This document shows, in pieces, positions 18,764-26,848 of a stretch of DNA of 64,000 nucleotides. This stretch comes from Cytophagaceae bacterium. Lineage in GTDB: Bacteria; Bacteroidota; Bacteroidia; Cytophagales; UBA9547. Each line of letters opens with the position of its first letter. Position 1 is the stretch's first letter. The notes beneath the pieces are model-generated. The model was given only the letters and a program-made list of their open reading frames with translations, ran no database searches and was not told the DNA's origin. Location of the stretch: contig JAIYAU010000046.1 in assembly GCA_027488865.1 (NCBI GenBank), positions 62,001 through 126,000 of the forward strand, given 5' to 3'. A program made the translations under genes and the position numbers.

Positions 18764-20461
18764 ATGGAAAATAAAATTAAATTCGTTGATCTTCAGCTAT
18801 CTGAAGAAATTCAAAGTGCAGTTGCAGAAATGGGTTTTGTAGAGGCATCTCCAATTCAGTCTCAATCAATACCTCTATTGTTAGCAGGCAGAGATGTGTT
18901 GGGTCAAGCACAAACTGGAACAGGAAAAACTGCTGCATTTGGTATACCAGCTATCGAAAATATTGATATTGAAGATAGAGATACACAATGTTTGGTATTA
19001 TGTCCAACACGTGAACTAGCATTACAAGTAAGTAATGAATTTGCAAAACTTGCCAAATTTAAAAAAGGACTACGTACGTTGGCAGTTTACGGTGGAGAAT
19101 CTATTGATCGCCAAATAAAAGCACTAAAAGGTGGAATTCATGTAGTAATTGGGACTCCTGGCAGGGTTATAGACCACATTGACAGAGGCACACTTAAACT
19201 AGATCGTATAAAAATGATCGTACTTGACGAAGCAGATGAAATGCTCAATATGGGATTCATCGATGACATTAAGTCTATATTAAGTGAGATGCCTGAAGAA
19301 CGCCAAACAGTGTTCTTTTCTGCCACAATGCCAAGAGAAATTATGGAATTGACTAAAAAATTCCAGAAAAATCCAGAAATTGTTAAAATAACACGAAGTG
19401 AAATCACAGTTTCTAATATTGAACAATCATATTATGAAGTAAGAAATGATATTAAATCGGAGTTATTAACTCGTTTAATTGATTTTCACAACCTAAAATT
19501 AATGTTGATTTTTTGCAACACAAAACGCAAAGTAGACGAGCTGGTAGAGGATTTACAAGCCAAAGGATACGGTGCTGAAGGATTGCATGGAGATATGCGC
19601 CAGCAACAACGTAACAATGTGATGGCTAAATTTCGCTCAGGCGTAATAAATGCATTGGTTGCTACTGATGTAGCAGCAAGAGGAATAGATGTGGATAGTG
19701 TTGAAGCGGTATTCAATTACGATGTACCTCTGGATGCCGAAAATTATGTTCATAGAATTGGACGTACAGGTCGTGCAGGTAAATCAGGTATGTCTTTTAC
19801 GTTTGTAACTAGATCAGATCAACGTTTATTGCGTGAAATTATGCAATATACAAAGGCCAATATCAATAAATCTGTAGCTCCATCTGCAAAGGATGTAATT
19901 GAGCAAAGAAAAACAAGGTATATGGAGCAAATAAAAGAACTTATTGCCCAAGGTGGTCTTACCAAATATACTGAGGTTATTGAAAATTTTGAATCACAAG
20001 GAATTGAGCCTTCGTTGGTGGCTGCAGCTCTATTGAAAATGAACTTTAGTCTTGAAGTAAAAGAGATTAATGTTGAAGAAAGAGAGAGAACAAGAAGCAG
20101 TGACGATCGTGGAAACAGACGTGATAGAGATAGAAGCGAAAGACCAGAAAGAAACGAAAGAGAGCGCGGAGATAGAGAGCCACGTTCACGAGCTAGGACC
20201 AACGACCGTGGTGACAGAGACGATAGCCAAATGGTGAGGTTGTTCTTAAACGCTGGTCGTGCTGACCGTGTAAGCCCTGGAGATATAGTAGGTGCCATAG
20301 CAGGCGAAACTGGATTAAAAGGAAGCATGATAGGTGCCATAGACATTTTTGACAAATATTCTTTTGTAGATTTACCAAAGGAACACGTCGAAGACGTGAT
20401 TGAAAAAATGTCAAGAAGGAAAATAAAAGGCGTTAAAGTTAATATGGAGGTTGCTAATTAA
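18764..20461 (+). CDS. DEAD-box ATP-dependent RNA helicase (DeaD/CsdA-like)
   Basis: A 565-aa RNA helicase. The RecA-like core (1-370) has a Q motif (ASPIQSQSIP), Walker A AQTGTGKTAA, PTRELA, DEAD, SAT and HRIGRTGRAGK. A charged, RGD/RE-rich low-complexity linker (about 430-485) precedes a C-terminal DbpA-type RNA-binding domain (MVRLFLNAGRADRVSPGDIVGAIAGE). This layout matches DeaD/CsdA, which acts in ribosome assembly and mRNA unwinding, especially in the cold. The long structured leader suggests autoregulation, as known for some bacterial helicase genes. It ends 3 nt from a convergent kinase gene. Confidence 0.93.
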   Translation: MENKIKFVDLQLSEEIQSAVAEMGFVEASPIQSQSIPLLLAGRDVLGQAQTGTGKTAAFGIPAIENIDIEDRDTQCLVLCPTRELALQVSNEFAKLAKFKKGLRTLAVYGGESIDRQIKALKGGIHVVIGTPGRVIDHIDRGTLKLDRIKMIVLDEADEMLNMGFIDDIKSILSEMPEERQTVFFSATMPREIMELTKKFQKNPEIVKITRSEITVSNIEQSYYEVRNDIKSELLTRLIDFHNLKLMLIFCNTKRKVDELVEDLQAKGYGAEGLHGDMRQQQRNNVMAKFRSGVINALVATDVAARGIDVDSVEAVFNYDVPLDAENYVHRIGRTGRAGKSGMSFTFVTRSDQRLLREIMQYTKANINKSVAPSAKDVIEQRKTRYMEQIKELIAQGGLTKYTEVIENFESQGIEPSLVAAALLKMNFSLEVKEINVEERERTRSSDDRGNRRDRDRSERPERNERERGDREPRSRARTNDRGDRDDSQMVRLFLNAGRADRVSPGDIVGAIAGETGLKGSMIGAIDIFDKYSFVDLPKEHVEDVIEKMSRRKIKGVKVNMEVAN

Positions 20462-20464
20462 CTC

Positions 20465-21373
20465 TTAAGTGTTTAAATGTATACTTTCTTTTTCGCTTAA
20501 GAAATTGTTAAGTTCTTTAATGATAGTGTCCATTTCTTGGGCACTATCATCTATTTTTAGAAAGTAGTCTTTAATTGTTTTCACATCTTCCTTATCAATA
20601 GAATCTAATTCCATTTTTAACAAAAAGCTTAAGCCCAAGATTCTGGCCAAAGGAGCTCTTACTTTATGAGAATTAAACATTGCATATTCAAAAAGCTTTT
20701 CATTTAATTCCTCTACTCGTTTTGTCCGATTTTTTACCAACTCTTCAAGGCGTTCGTTAGAAATAATAATCTCCTCGTTTTGCGTAGCTATTTCATTGTT
20801 TTTTATTTGAAGGATTTGATTAATTTGGTTCACTTCTTGATGTTCCTTTAAATACTCTTCTTTAAGTGCTAAACAAATATTGATAGACAAGGCCATTCTA
20901 CTAATTACTTCAAAAATATCAACCCATTGACTATCAGCTATTCTGCCGTTTGTAATTGCCTCTGGGAATTTTATTTGATAATAAAATAAAAATAGCATGA
21001 CACAGATAAAAATAGCTACGCAAATGATTCGTGTTCGGCCGGAAAGTATTACTATCAAACAAATCAGGATATTGGCAAAATCAAATGGGGCGATCCCAAA
21101 AAATCCACCTAAAGTAAAAAAACCGGCTATTACTGAACCACAAAAAGTACTCACCACCAGCCATCGTACAATAATGATATTTTTAGTTAAGAAGATTGAA
21201 ATCAGCAATAAAAAGTAGATTACAAATCCTGAAAAAGATTGTTGTAAAAGAACAAGATTTGGATTAATGAAGGCATCATTAATAGAATAAAGTAAAATCA
21301 CTATAATAGAAATACTCACCATACGGAAAAGTATTTTTCTTTCCAGATTCCAATCCTTTATTCTAGTAATCAT
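20465..21373 (-). CDS. membrane histidine-kinase-like protein lacking the ATPase domain
   Basis: A 302-aa protein with about five membrane segments (residues roughly 15-31, 46-63, 67-86, 95-112, 115-133), a coiled-coil linker (172-228) and a HisKA-like dimerisation helix with His236 in NSHKVRAPLARILGL. The sequence ends about 60 residues later: the N, G1 and G2 boxes of the catalytic ATPase domain are absent. The frame ends at a proper stop 3 nt from the helicase stop. It may be a truncated kinase, a phosphotransfer partner of another kinase, or a degenerate gene. Confidence 0.7.
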   Translation of the reverse strand: MITRIKDWNLERKILFRMVSISIIVILLYSINDAFINPNLVLLQQSFSGFVIYFLLLISIFLTKNIIIVRWLVVSTFCGSVIAGFFTLGGFFGIAPFDFANILICLIVILSGRTRIICVAIFICVMLFLFYYQIKFPEAITNGRIADSQWVDIFEVISRMALSINICLALKEEYLKEHQEVNQINQILQIKNNEIATQNEEIIISNERLEELVKNRTKRVEELNEKLFEYAMFNSHKVRAPLARILGLSFLLKMELDSIDKEDVKTIKDYFLKIDDSAQEMDTIIKELNNFLSEKESIHLNT

Positions 21374-21555
21374 TCTTAGAATATATGGTTTAACTAAAGC
21401 ACTATATTAGCTTCTTAAGATTATAAACATAATTAGTTGAATTTTATATATACCATTTTTTAGACTGACTTACCTAATTTTAACACCAAGTTGAGTTAAA
21501 TAATCGATTATACCTAGCACGTTAATTAGTAAACGTAAACTTCGACTGGTAAAAA

Positions 21556-22434
21556 CTAATAAATCGTCTCTATGTGATTTTTAACCTTTTCCATTAGCCA
21601 CATTGGAGTAGAAGTAGCTCCAGCAATACCCACTCTTTTACAGTTTTCAAACCAACTTGACTCAAGTTCTTGTTCATTTTCAACAAAATAGCTTCTAGTA
21701 TTATTGGCCTTACACACACCATAAAGTGCCTTTCCGTTAGAGCTTTTTTTACCACTCACAAAAATGATAACATCATGTAGTACAGAAAATTTTTCCAGTT
21801 GAGGTTCTCTATTAGACACTTGCCTACAAATACTGTCGTTTGCATCAAAATCTTTGTCTTCAAACGCTAAATTATTTGCTTTCATTTTATCCTCGATCAA
21901 GCCCTTCATTTTATAAAATCCAGCAGTGCTTTTTGTAGTTTGGCTAAAAAATGTAATTGGTTTGGTAAAATCTACCAAATCTAGGTCTTCCTCATTAGTA
22001 ACTACTATTGCTTTTTCATTTGTTTGCCCACTAAGACCAATTACTTCCGCGTGACCCTTTTGACCATATATCACTATTTGTCCATCTTTTGATTCGATAA
22101 GATCAAAAGCGTTTTTTACCCTATTTTGTAGTTTAAGAACTACTGGACAAGAGGCATCAATAAGTTCTATATTATTTTTTAGAGCAAGTTCGTAAGTGGA
22201 AGGAGGCTCACCATGTGCTCGAATAAGAACCTTACAATCGTGTAAATCTTCAAGTTGATCTTTTGTAATAATTTTAAGACCTTTTTTATTGAGTCTCTCT
22301 ACCTCCATAGCATTGTGTACAATATCACCGAGACAGTACAAATTACTACCAGCATCTAACTCATCTTCAGCCATTTGTATTGCAAATTCCACACCAAAAC
22401 AATATCCAGAATTTTTGTCGATTTCTACAACCAT
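21556..22434 (-). CDS. ispH: 4-hydroxy-3-methylbut-2-enyl diphosphate reductase
   Basis: A 292-aa Fe-S enzyme, last step of the MEP isoprenoid pathway, making IPP and DMAPP. Conserved cysteines that hold the cluster are seen in SGYCFGVEFAI, in IDASCPVV and in DANDSICRQVSNRE. The substrate loop motifs GAHGE-like RAHGEPPSTYE and the C-terminal VGIAGATSTPMWL are present. Length is ordinary. It follows cmk by 54 nt on the same strand, a frequent pairing in bacteria, where IspH and Cmk genes may be neighbours or fused. Confidence 0.95.
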   Translation of the reverse strand: MVVEIDKNSGYCFGVEFAIQMAEDELDAGSNLYCLGDIVHNAMEVERLNKKGLKIITKDQLEDLHDCKVLIRAHGEPPSTYELALKNNIELIDASCPVVLKLQNRVKNAFDLIESKDGQIVIYGQKGHAEVIGLSGQTNEKAIVVTNEEDLDLVDFTKPITFFSQTTKSTAGFYKMKGLIEDKMKANNLAFEDKDFDANDSICRQVSNREPQLEKFSVLHDVIIFVSGKKSSNGKALYGVCKANNTRSYFVENEQELESSWFENCKRVGIAGATSTPMWLMEKVKNHIETIY

Positions 22435-22488
22435 GGAAGTAGGTAGTTAAAGTTTTATAAAATTAAAACACATTAAATTTTTATTTGT

Positions 22489-23196
22489 TCAATCTAACAG
22501 ACTATTTTCTCTGTGTTTATGTAACATTTTATCTGTAGCTAAGTGAATAACATATTCTACTTGCTCGTCAATAGATAAATATGAGGTATCTAGTTCAAAT
22601 GCTTCAACAGCTTTAAGAAGCGGGCTTTCTGCACGTGATGAATCGATATAATCTCGCATCTTTAAATTTTCTACAATTTCGTCAAAGGGTACAAGCTGGT
22701 TCTTACCTAGCAATTCTTGTTGTCTCCTTTGTGCTCTTATATTGATATCTGCAGTTACGAATATTTTGAGTTCAGCATCAGGAAAAACTTTGGTGCCGAT
22801 ATCTCGACCGTCCATAACTACCCCTCCCCTTTTACCCATTTTTTGCTGTTGAGCAACTAGTGCATAACGCACCTCAGGTAAAGCACTTACCTGACTTACA
22901 TTATTGGAAATATACATTTTCCTTATCTCTTCCTCTACATTATTTCCATTTAAGTATGTTTCTGGTCTACTTAGCTTTTCGTTGTATACAAAAGAAATAT
23001 TAATATCGTCTAATGCTCTTTGAACCTCCCTTTTATGATTGAGCTCTATGTAGTGATCGTGAAAATATAGTGTCACCGCTCTATACATGGCTCCAGTATC
23101 GATATAAGTATAATGAAGCGCATTGGCAACAGCTTTGGCAGTGGTACTTTTCCCACAGCCGGAGTATCCATCCACAGCTACAATAATTTTTTGCAT
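22489..23196 (-). CDS. cmk: cytidylate kinase
   Basis: A 235-aa (d)CMP kinase. Motifs are the P-loop DGYSGCGKSTTAK at the N-terminus, YIDTGAMYRAVTLY for CMP binding, VVMDGRDIGTKVFPDAELKIFVTA, and RAQRRQQE in the lid. Length is standard for the single-domain form. It is the middle gene of a minus-strand cluster: a 42-aa lipoprotein gene ends 3 nt before its ATG, and ispH follows. Confidence 0.95.
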   Translation of the reverse strand: MQKIIVAVDGYSGCGKSTTAKAVANALHYTYIDTGAMYRAVTLYFHDHYIELNHKREVQRALDDINISFVYNEKLSRPETYLNGNNVEEEIRKMYISNNVSQVSALPEVRYALVAQQQKMGKRGGVVMDGRDIGTKVFPDAELKIFVTADINIRAQRRQQELLGKNQLVPFDEIVENLKMRDYIDSSRAESPLLKAVEAFELDTSYLSIDEQVEYVIHLATDKMLHKHRENSLLD

Positions 23197-23199
23197 AGG

Positions 23200-23328
23200 C
23201 TATTTATGATGGGGCTGACCAGATTTTATTTTATGGTTTTGAGGCAACCAAGTTTGTTGCCCTTTGTTTTTATACAAACAAGAACTTAGAAACATGATTA
23301 AGGAAAGCGAGATTACGATTTTTTTCAT
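23200..23328 (-). CDS. small lipoprotein, 42 aa
   Basis: A short gene below usual length cut-offs. It encodes MKK, a hydrophobic stretch, then LSSC with Cys17 as a clear lipobox, followed by only 25 mature residues that are basic and polar and end in GQPHHK. The ATG is at 23326-23328 and the TAG at 23200-23202, 3 nt before the cmk start, so it is almost certainly translated from the cmk transcript. I do not know its function. The hydrophobic signal, lipobox and tight coupling argue against chance. Confidence 0.65.
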   Translation of the reverse strand: MKKIVISLSLIMFLSSCLYKNKGQQTWLPQNHKIKSGQPHHK

Positions 23329-23430
23329 TTTTTGAATTATAGTAGAAAAGAAATTTTTAACAAATCGTCACAATATTTTATCAAAGTTAACCATAGAACT
23401 TTTAACTTAAAAATTGAATATTTTCTAAAC

Positions 23431-24363
23431 CTAGTTTTTATAAACTAGATGCTTATATATAACACCCTCTTTAAGTGCATATGTACTCACCTTTATCTTG
23501 TCCACGGCTAAAATTTTAAGAATATAATCAATTAGGCAACAAGCCACTACTGCCATGTCTACACGCATTTCAATCATACCAGGTATTTGCAGCCTTTGTT
23601 CTTTGTTTTTAATTTTAATATCATTTGATATGAGATGGTAATCCCTAACTGGTATCAATAGTTGTGACCGATGTTCAATATCAAAATTTTTTTCATTTTT
23701 TTTGTAATAAATTTCGGCTAATGTATCAAAAGTACCTGACGAGCCAATTAGTCCAACTGGCTGAAAATCCGATATTGCTTTTATTAATGGCTGTAGTTCT
23801 TGATCAAAAAAATCATTAAGTGCCAATATTTCTTTGTGGGAAATTGGCTCCGATTTATGAAATTTATCTATTAACCGTTGTCCTCCTATTTCAAAACTTT
23901 CCTTCCATAGCACCTCATCCTTGTTTCCTATTATAAATTCTACACTGCCTCCGCCTATATCAACTACCAAATTAGGATTGTTATCCAAATCTATGGCCAA
24001 TTTCACACCATCAAATATCAAAAGCGCCTCTTCTAGTCCATTTATTATATTGATATAAATGCCTGTTTCTCTTAAAATTTTACCTGAAAACTCAATTCCA
24101 TTTTCGGCATTTCTAAAAGCACTTGTTGCTATTGCATGAATGTGAGATACATTAAATTGGTTTATTTTTGATTTAAAAAAATGGATGGCATTTAGCGCTC
24201 TTTCTTGTGCCTCATCGGTAATTATCCCCTTTGCAATACCTCCTTTGCCAATTTTTACGGCAATCTTTTCTTTAAAAAGAACCTCAAAAGTGTCTGAACC
24301 AACGCTAACAATTTGCAAATGAAAGGTGTTGGTTCCCAAATCTAAAACTGCAATTCGCTCCAT
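23431..24363 (-). CDS. Ppx/GppA phosphatase family protein
   Basis: A 310-aa member of the exopolyphosphatase/pppGpp phosphohydrolase family with the sugar-kinase/actin fold. Phosphate-1 loop AVLDLGTNTFHLQIV is at the N-terminus and phosphate-2 loop VDIGGGSVEFIIG near residue 130. Only the short N-terminal two-domain form is present, without the HD C-terminal extension of E. coli Ppx. The ATG at 24363 is chosen because the upstream 16 codons, reachable only from a TTG, are not part of the fold. It acts on polyphosphate or alarmone; which one cannot be told. Confidence 0.87.
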   Translation of the reverse strand: MERIAVLDLGTNTFHLQIVSVGSDTFEVLFKEKIAVKIGKGGIAKGIITDEAQERALNAIHFFKSKINQFNVSHIHAIATSAFRNAENGIEFSGKILRETGIYINIINGLEEALLIFDGVKLAIDLDNNPNLVVDIGGGSVEFIIGNKDEVLWKESFEIGGQRLIDKFHKSEPISHKEILALNDFFDQELQPLIKAISDFQPVGLIGSSGTFDTLAEIYYKKNEKNFDIEHRSQLLIPVRDYHLISNDIKIKNKEQRLQIPGMIEMRVDMAVVACCLIDYILKILAVDKIKVSTYALKEGVIYKHLVYKN

Positions 24364-24765
24364 TCCTAACAATTTTTGACGAAGATAAGCTAAAGTTTTA
24401 AAACCATCCAATTAGTTCATTTTCATAGTTGAATTGTGTCCTTTGCTAAGCAATAACTAAGATTCAATTTGTATATAAAATTTATATTTTCGTACCATGA
24501 TAGTATAAACTAGACTTTAAATACTTTCAAAAATCCATAATATACTTTTATTTCATACTAAATATTTTTTGAATTTGATAACTAGTACTTTGTTATTATT
24601 GAAGATATTTTTTTATAAATTAGATGTTTTAACATGTATTTCCATCAATGTTAATTTCGCCAAATTTTGTAGAATTAATCGACCTTTAATACTGGAACTT
24701 GACAACTTAAAAATATTATCTATATTTATGGCCTAAAACATTAGACTTTCCTTAAGACCCATAGT
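24364..24765. other. divergent intergenic region between ppx and a sensor kinase
   Basis: 402 nt of very AT-rich DNA. Apart from the kinase promoter candidate at 24699-24728 I see no RNA gene, repeat or other structure. Confidence 0.5.
24699..24728 (+). promoter_or_regulatory. promoter of the sensor kinase gene
   Basis: TTG (24699-24701), a 19-nt spacer, TATATTTA (24721-24728; 7 of 8 to TAnnTTTG), 37 nt before the ATG. Confidence 0.45.
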
Positions 24766-26607
24766 ATGTTTAAATCAGTAAGGAATCAGTTGTTCGTTGC
24801 ATTTTTAACAATATCAATATTTGGTATTGGAATAGGGTTAAGTGGATTTTATTATTTTAATAAAATTGAAGAGATCTATCAACTTACTAAACTTACTAAT
24901 AATTTATTTTCCAACTACCTTAAGATTATTCAAAGTGAATATGATTTTTTAACCAAAGAATCAATAAGTTCCGATTTTTTCAATACTGGAAAAAGTACAT
25001 TTTTAAGTACCCACGAGGAATATATTATACTGGCATCAGAAGACTTGGATCAAATTGAAAAAAACCAAGCACTAAATGAATTTGGTATAAATAAAGAGAT
25101 CGAAATAATTAAAAATGAATTCTATTATTATGATTCAACTTTTCGAAAAATTGTGAATTTGATTAAAGAACGAGGGTTTAAAGATCACGGCGCCGAAGGT
25201 AAAATGCGAATTTTTGCTCATGAAATAGAAAATTATGGAGATTTAATAGATCAAAAAAACTTGTTATCATTAAGGAGGTACGAAAAAGACTACATCATGC
25301 GACGTGATAGTATCTACCTTGAGGCACTTGAAATTGAATCTAAAAAGTTAAGTGATCACTTTTTAGAAAATAGTCGATTGTCCCACAGTCAGGTATTGGA
25401 ACTACAATCTTTATTTTTTGGCTATCAACAAGCGTTTAAAGAGATTCTAAAAATAGACCAGCAACTTGGCCTTACAAAAAGCAAAGGTCTGAATGATGAA
25501 AAGGACAGCCATAAACTCAAGTTGGAGGAATTGTTTAAACGAATAAATGTAGCTTGTGAAAAAAATGAACAAAAAATAATTAATCAATTGTATTCCCAAT
25601 TTGCATTTACAGTAGGAATTTTCTTTATAATTAGCTTAATTTTAAGTAGTTATATTTCAAAATTAATCACTAAACCTATCACCAATTTAACCAAATTTAT
25701 TAAAGATGAATTAAATAATGACTTCGTTACAGATAAGCGTCTTCAAACTAGTTCTACAAACGAACATGGCCTTCTTATTCAAAACTTCAATTCACTTCTT
25801 GACAAAGTGGAAGTAAATCTAAAAGAAATATCAGACAAAAATAGTATACTTAAAGTCCAGTTTGATAAACTACAAAAATCGGAACAAGAACTATCGAAGT
25901 TAAACTCAATGAAAGATAAATTTTTTGCCATTATCTCTCACGATTTACGAAGTCCAATAAATTCAATGACGGGTTTTACCAAGTTGCTTCACAACTTTGC
26001 AGATAAAATGTCTCCGGCAGAATTACGTGAATTTGCCAGTAATATGGACAGTAACTTAGCTAATGTAAAAGATTTATTAGATAATTTATTGCAATGGGCT
26101 CGATCACAAACTGGTGGATTGATACTTAATCCTGAGGAGGTAGATATTGAATCATTAGTGATAGAAAACATTAAATTATTACAAAATACGGCCAATCTTA
26201 AGCATATTTCTTTAAAGTATGCAGTTTTACCCAAAACTGTGATATATGCTGATAAACATATATTAAATTTTATGCTTAGAAATTTGATTTCTAATGCAAT
26301 TAAGTTTACTCCCAAACATGGATTGGTAGAAATAAGAGTAATTATTGGTAGTTATGCCAACGTCATTTTAGTAAAAGATAATGGTATAGGCATTAAAAGT
26401 GAAAATGTATATAAACTGTTTGATTTTAATACTCATTATTCTACCGTTGGCACCAATAAAGAAAAAGGAACAGGTCTTGGACTGCTATTATGTAAAGATT
26501 TTGCAGATAAATCAAACGCCACCATTACGGTAGAAAGTGAAGAAGGTCAAGGCACTAGCTTTTATGTTTCATTCCCTCATAAAAAATCAGATCGAGTACC
26601 TGCATAA
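24766..26607 (+). CDS. membrane sensor histidine kinase
   Basis: A 613-aa hybrid-free kinase. Membrane segment one is at residues 8-28 and two at about 280-300, enclosing a 250-residue, largely helical extracytoplasmic sensor domain I cannot name. A HAMP-like segment and coiled coil (300-385) lead to the HisKA domain with His392 in FFAIISHDLRSPINS. The ATPase domain has N box NLISNAIKFTPK, G1 DNGIGI and G2 GTGLGLLLCKDF. It phosphorylates an unknown regulator: no response regulator is adjacent, so it is an orphan kinase. Confidence 0.9.
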   Translation: MFKSVRNQLFVAFLTISIFGIGIGLSGFYYFNKIEEIYQLTKLTNNLFSNYLKIIQSEYDFLTKESISSDFFNTGKSTFLSTHEEYIILASEDLDQIEKNQALNEFGINKEIEIIKNEFYYYDSTFRKIVNLIKERGFKDHGAEGKMRIFAHEIENYGDLIDQKNLLSLRRYEKDYIMRRDSIYLEALEIESKKLSDHFLENSRLSHSQVLELQSLFFGYQQAFKEILKIDQQLGLTKSKGLNDEKDSHKLKLEELFKRINVACEKNEQKIINQLYSQFAFTVGIFFIISLILSSYISKLITKPITNLTKFIKDELNNDFVTDKRLQTSSTNEHGLLIQNFNSLLDKVEVNLKEISDKNSILKVQFDKLQKSEQELSKLNSMKDKFFAIISHDLRSPINSMTGFTKLLHNFADKMSPAELREFASNMDSNLANVKDLLDNLLQWARSQTGGLILNPEEVDIESLVIENIKLLQNTANLKHISLKYAVLPKTVIYADKHILNFMLRNLISNAIKFTPKHGLVEIRVIIGSYANVILVKDNGIGIKSENVYKLFDFNTHYSTVGTNKEKGTGLGLLLCKDFADKSNATITVESEEGQGTSFYVSFPHKKSDRVPA

Positions 26608-26622
26608 AAAATCAAAAAATTC

Positions 26623-26653
26623 TTTGATTTAAATATCCCAACTACGACATTTG
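26623..26653 (+). promoter_or_regulatory. promoter of the SAM riboswitch-metH transcript
   Basis: TTTG (26623-26626), exactly 19 nt, then GACATTTG (26646-26653; 7 of 8 to TAnnTTTG). The predicted start lies at the first P1 bases of the riboswitch. Confidence 0.6.
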
Positions 26654-26658
26654 CAACG

Positions 26659-26766
26659 CTTATCAAGAAAGGCGGAGGGATAGGACCCTATGAAGCCTTA
26701 GCAACCACCCTGCCCCATAAGGTATAGGTGCTAAATTCCTGCCAGATTATCGCTGGCGAAGATAAG
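26659..26766 (+). promoter_or_regulatory. SAM-I (S-box) riboswitch
   Basis: P1 is CTTATC (26659-26664) with GATAAG (26761-26766). Between them lie the core pieces of the S-box: AAGAAAGGCGGAGGGA, GAAGCCTTAGCAACC and GGTGCTAAATTCCTGC, then a GCCAG/CTGGC hairpin. SAM binding should reduce expression of the downstream metH. No clear U-tract terminator precedes the ATG, so control may act on translation. Confidence 0.93.
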
Positions 26767-26848
26767 GTAACAAAGCTTCTTCCCTTGGTTATCGCGCTTT
26801 CTTGATTGGTATTTGAAATTATCTAAAAAACGATCATTCGAAACATTA

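Noticed and set aside
19819-20355. 178-aa open frame antisense to the DEAD-box helicase
   Set aside because: It mirrors the Arg/Asp/Glu-rich linker, giving Ser/Leu repeats; no family resemblance and the sense gene is certain.
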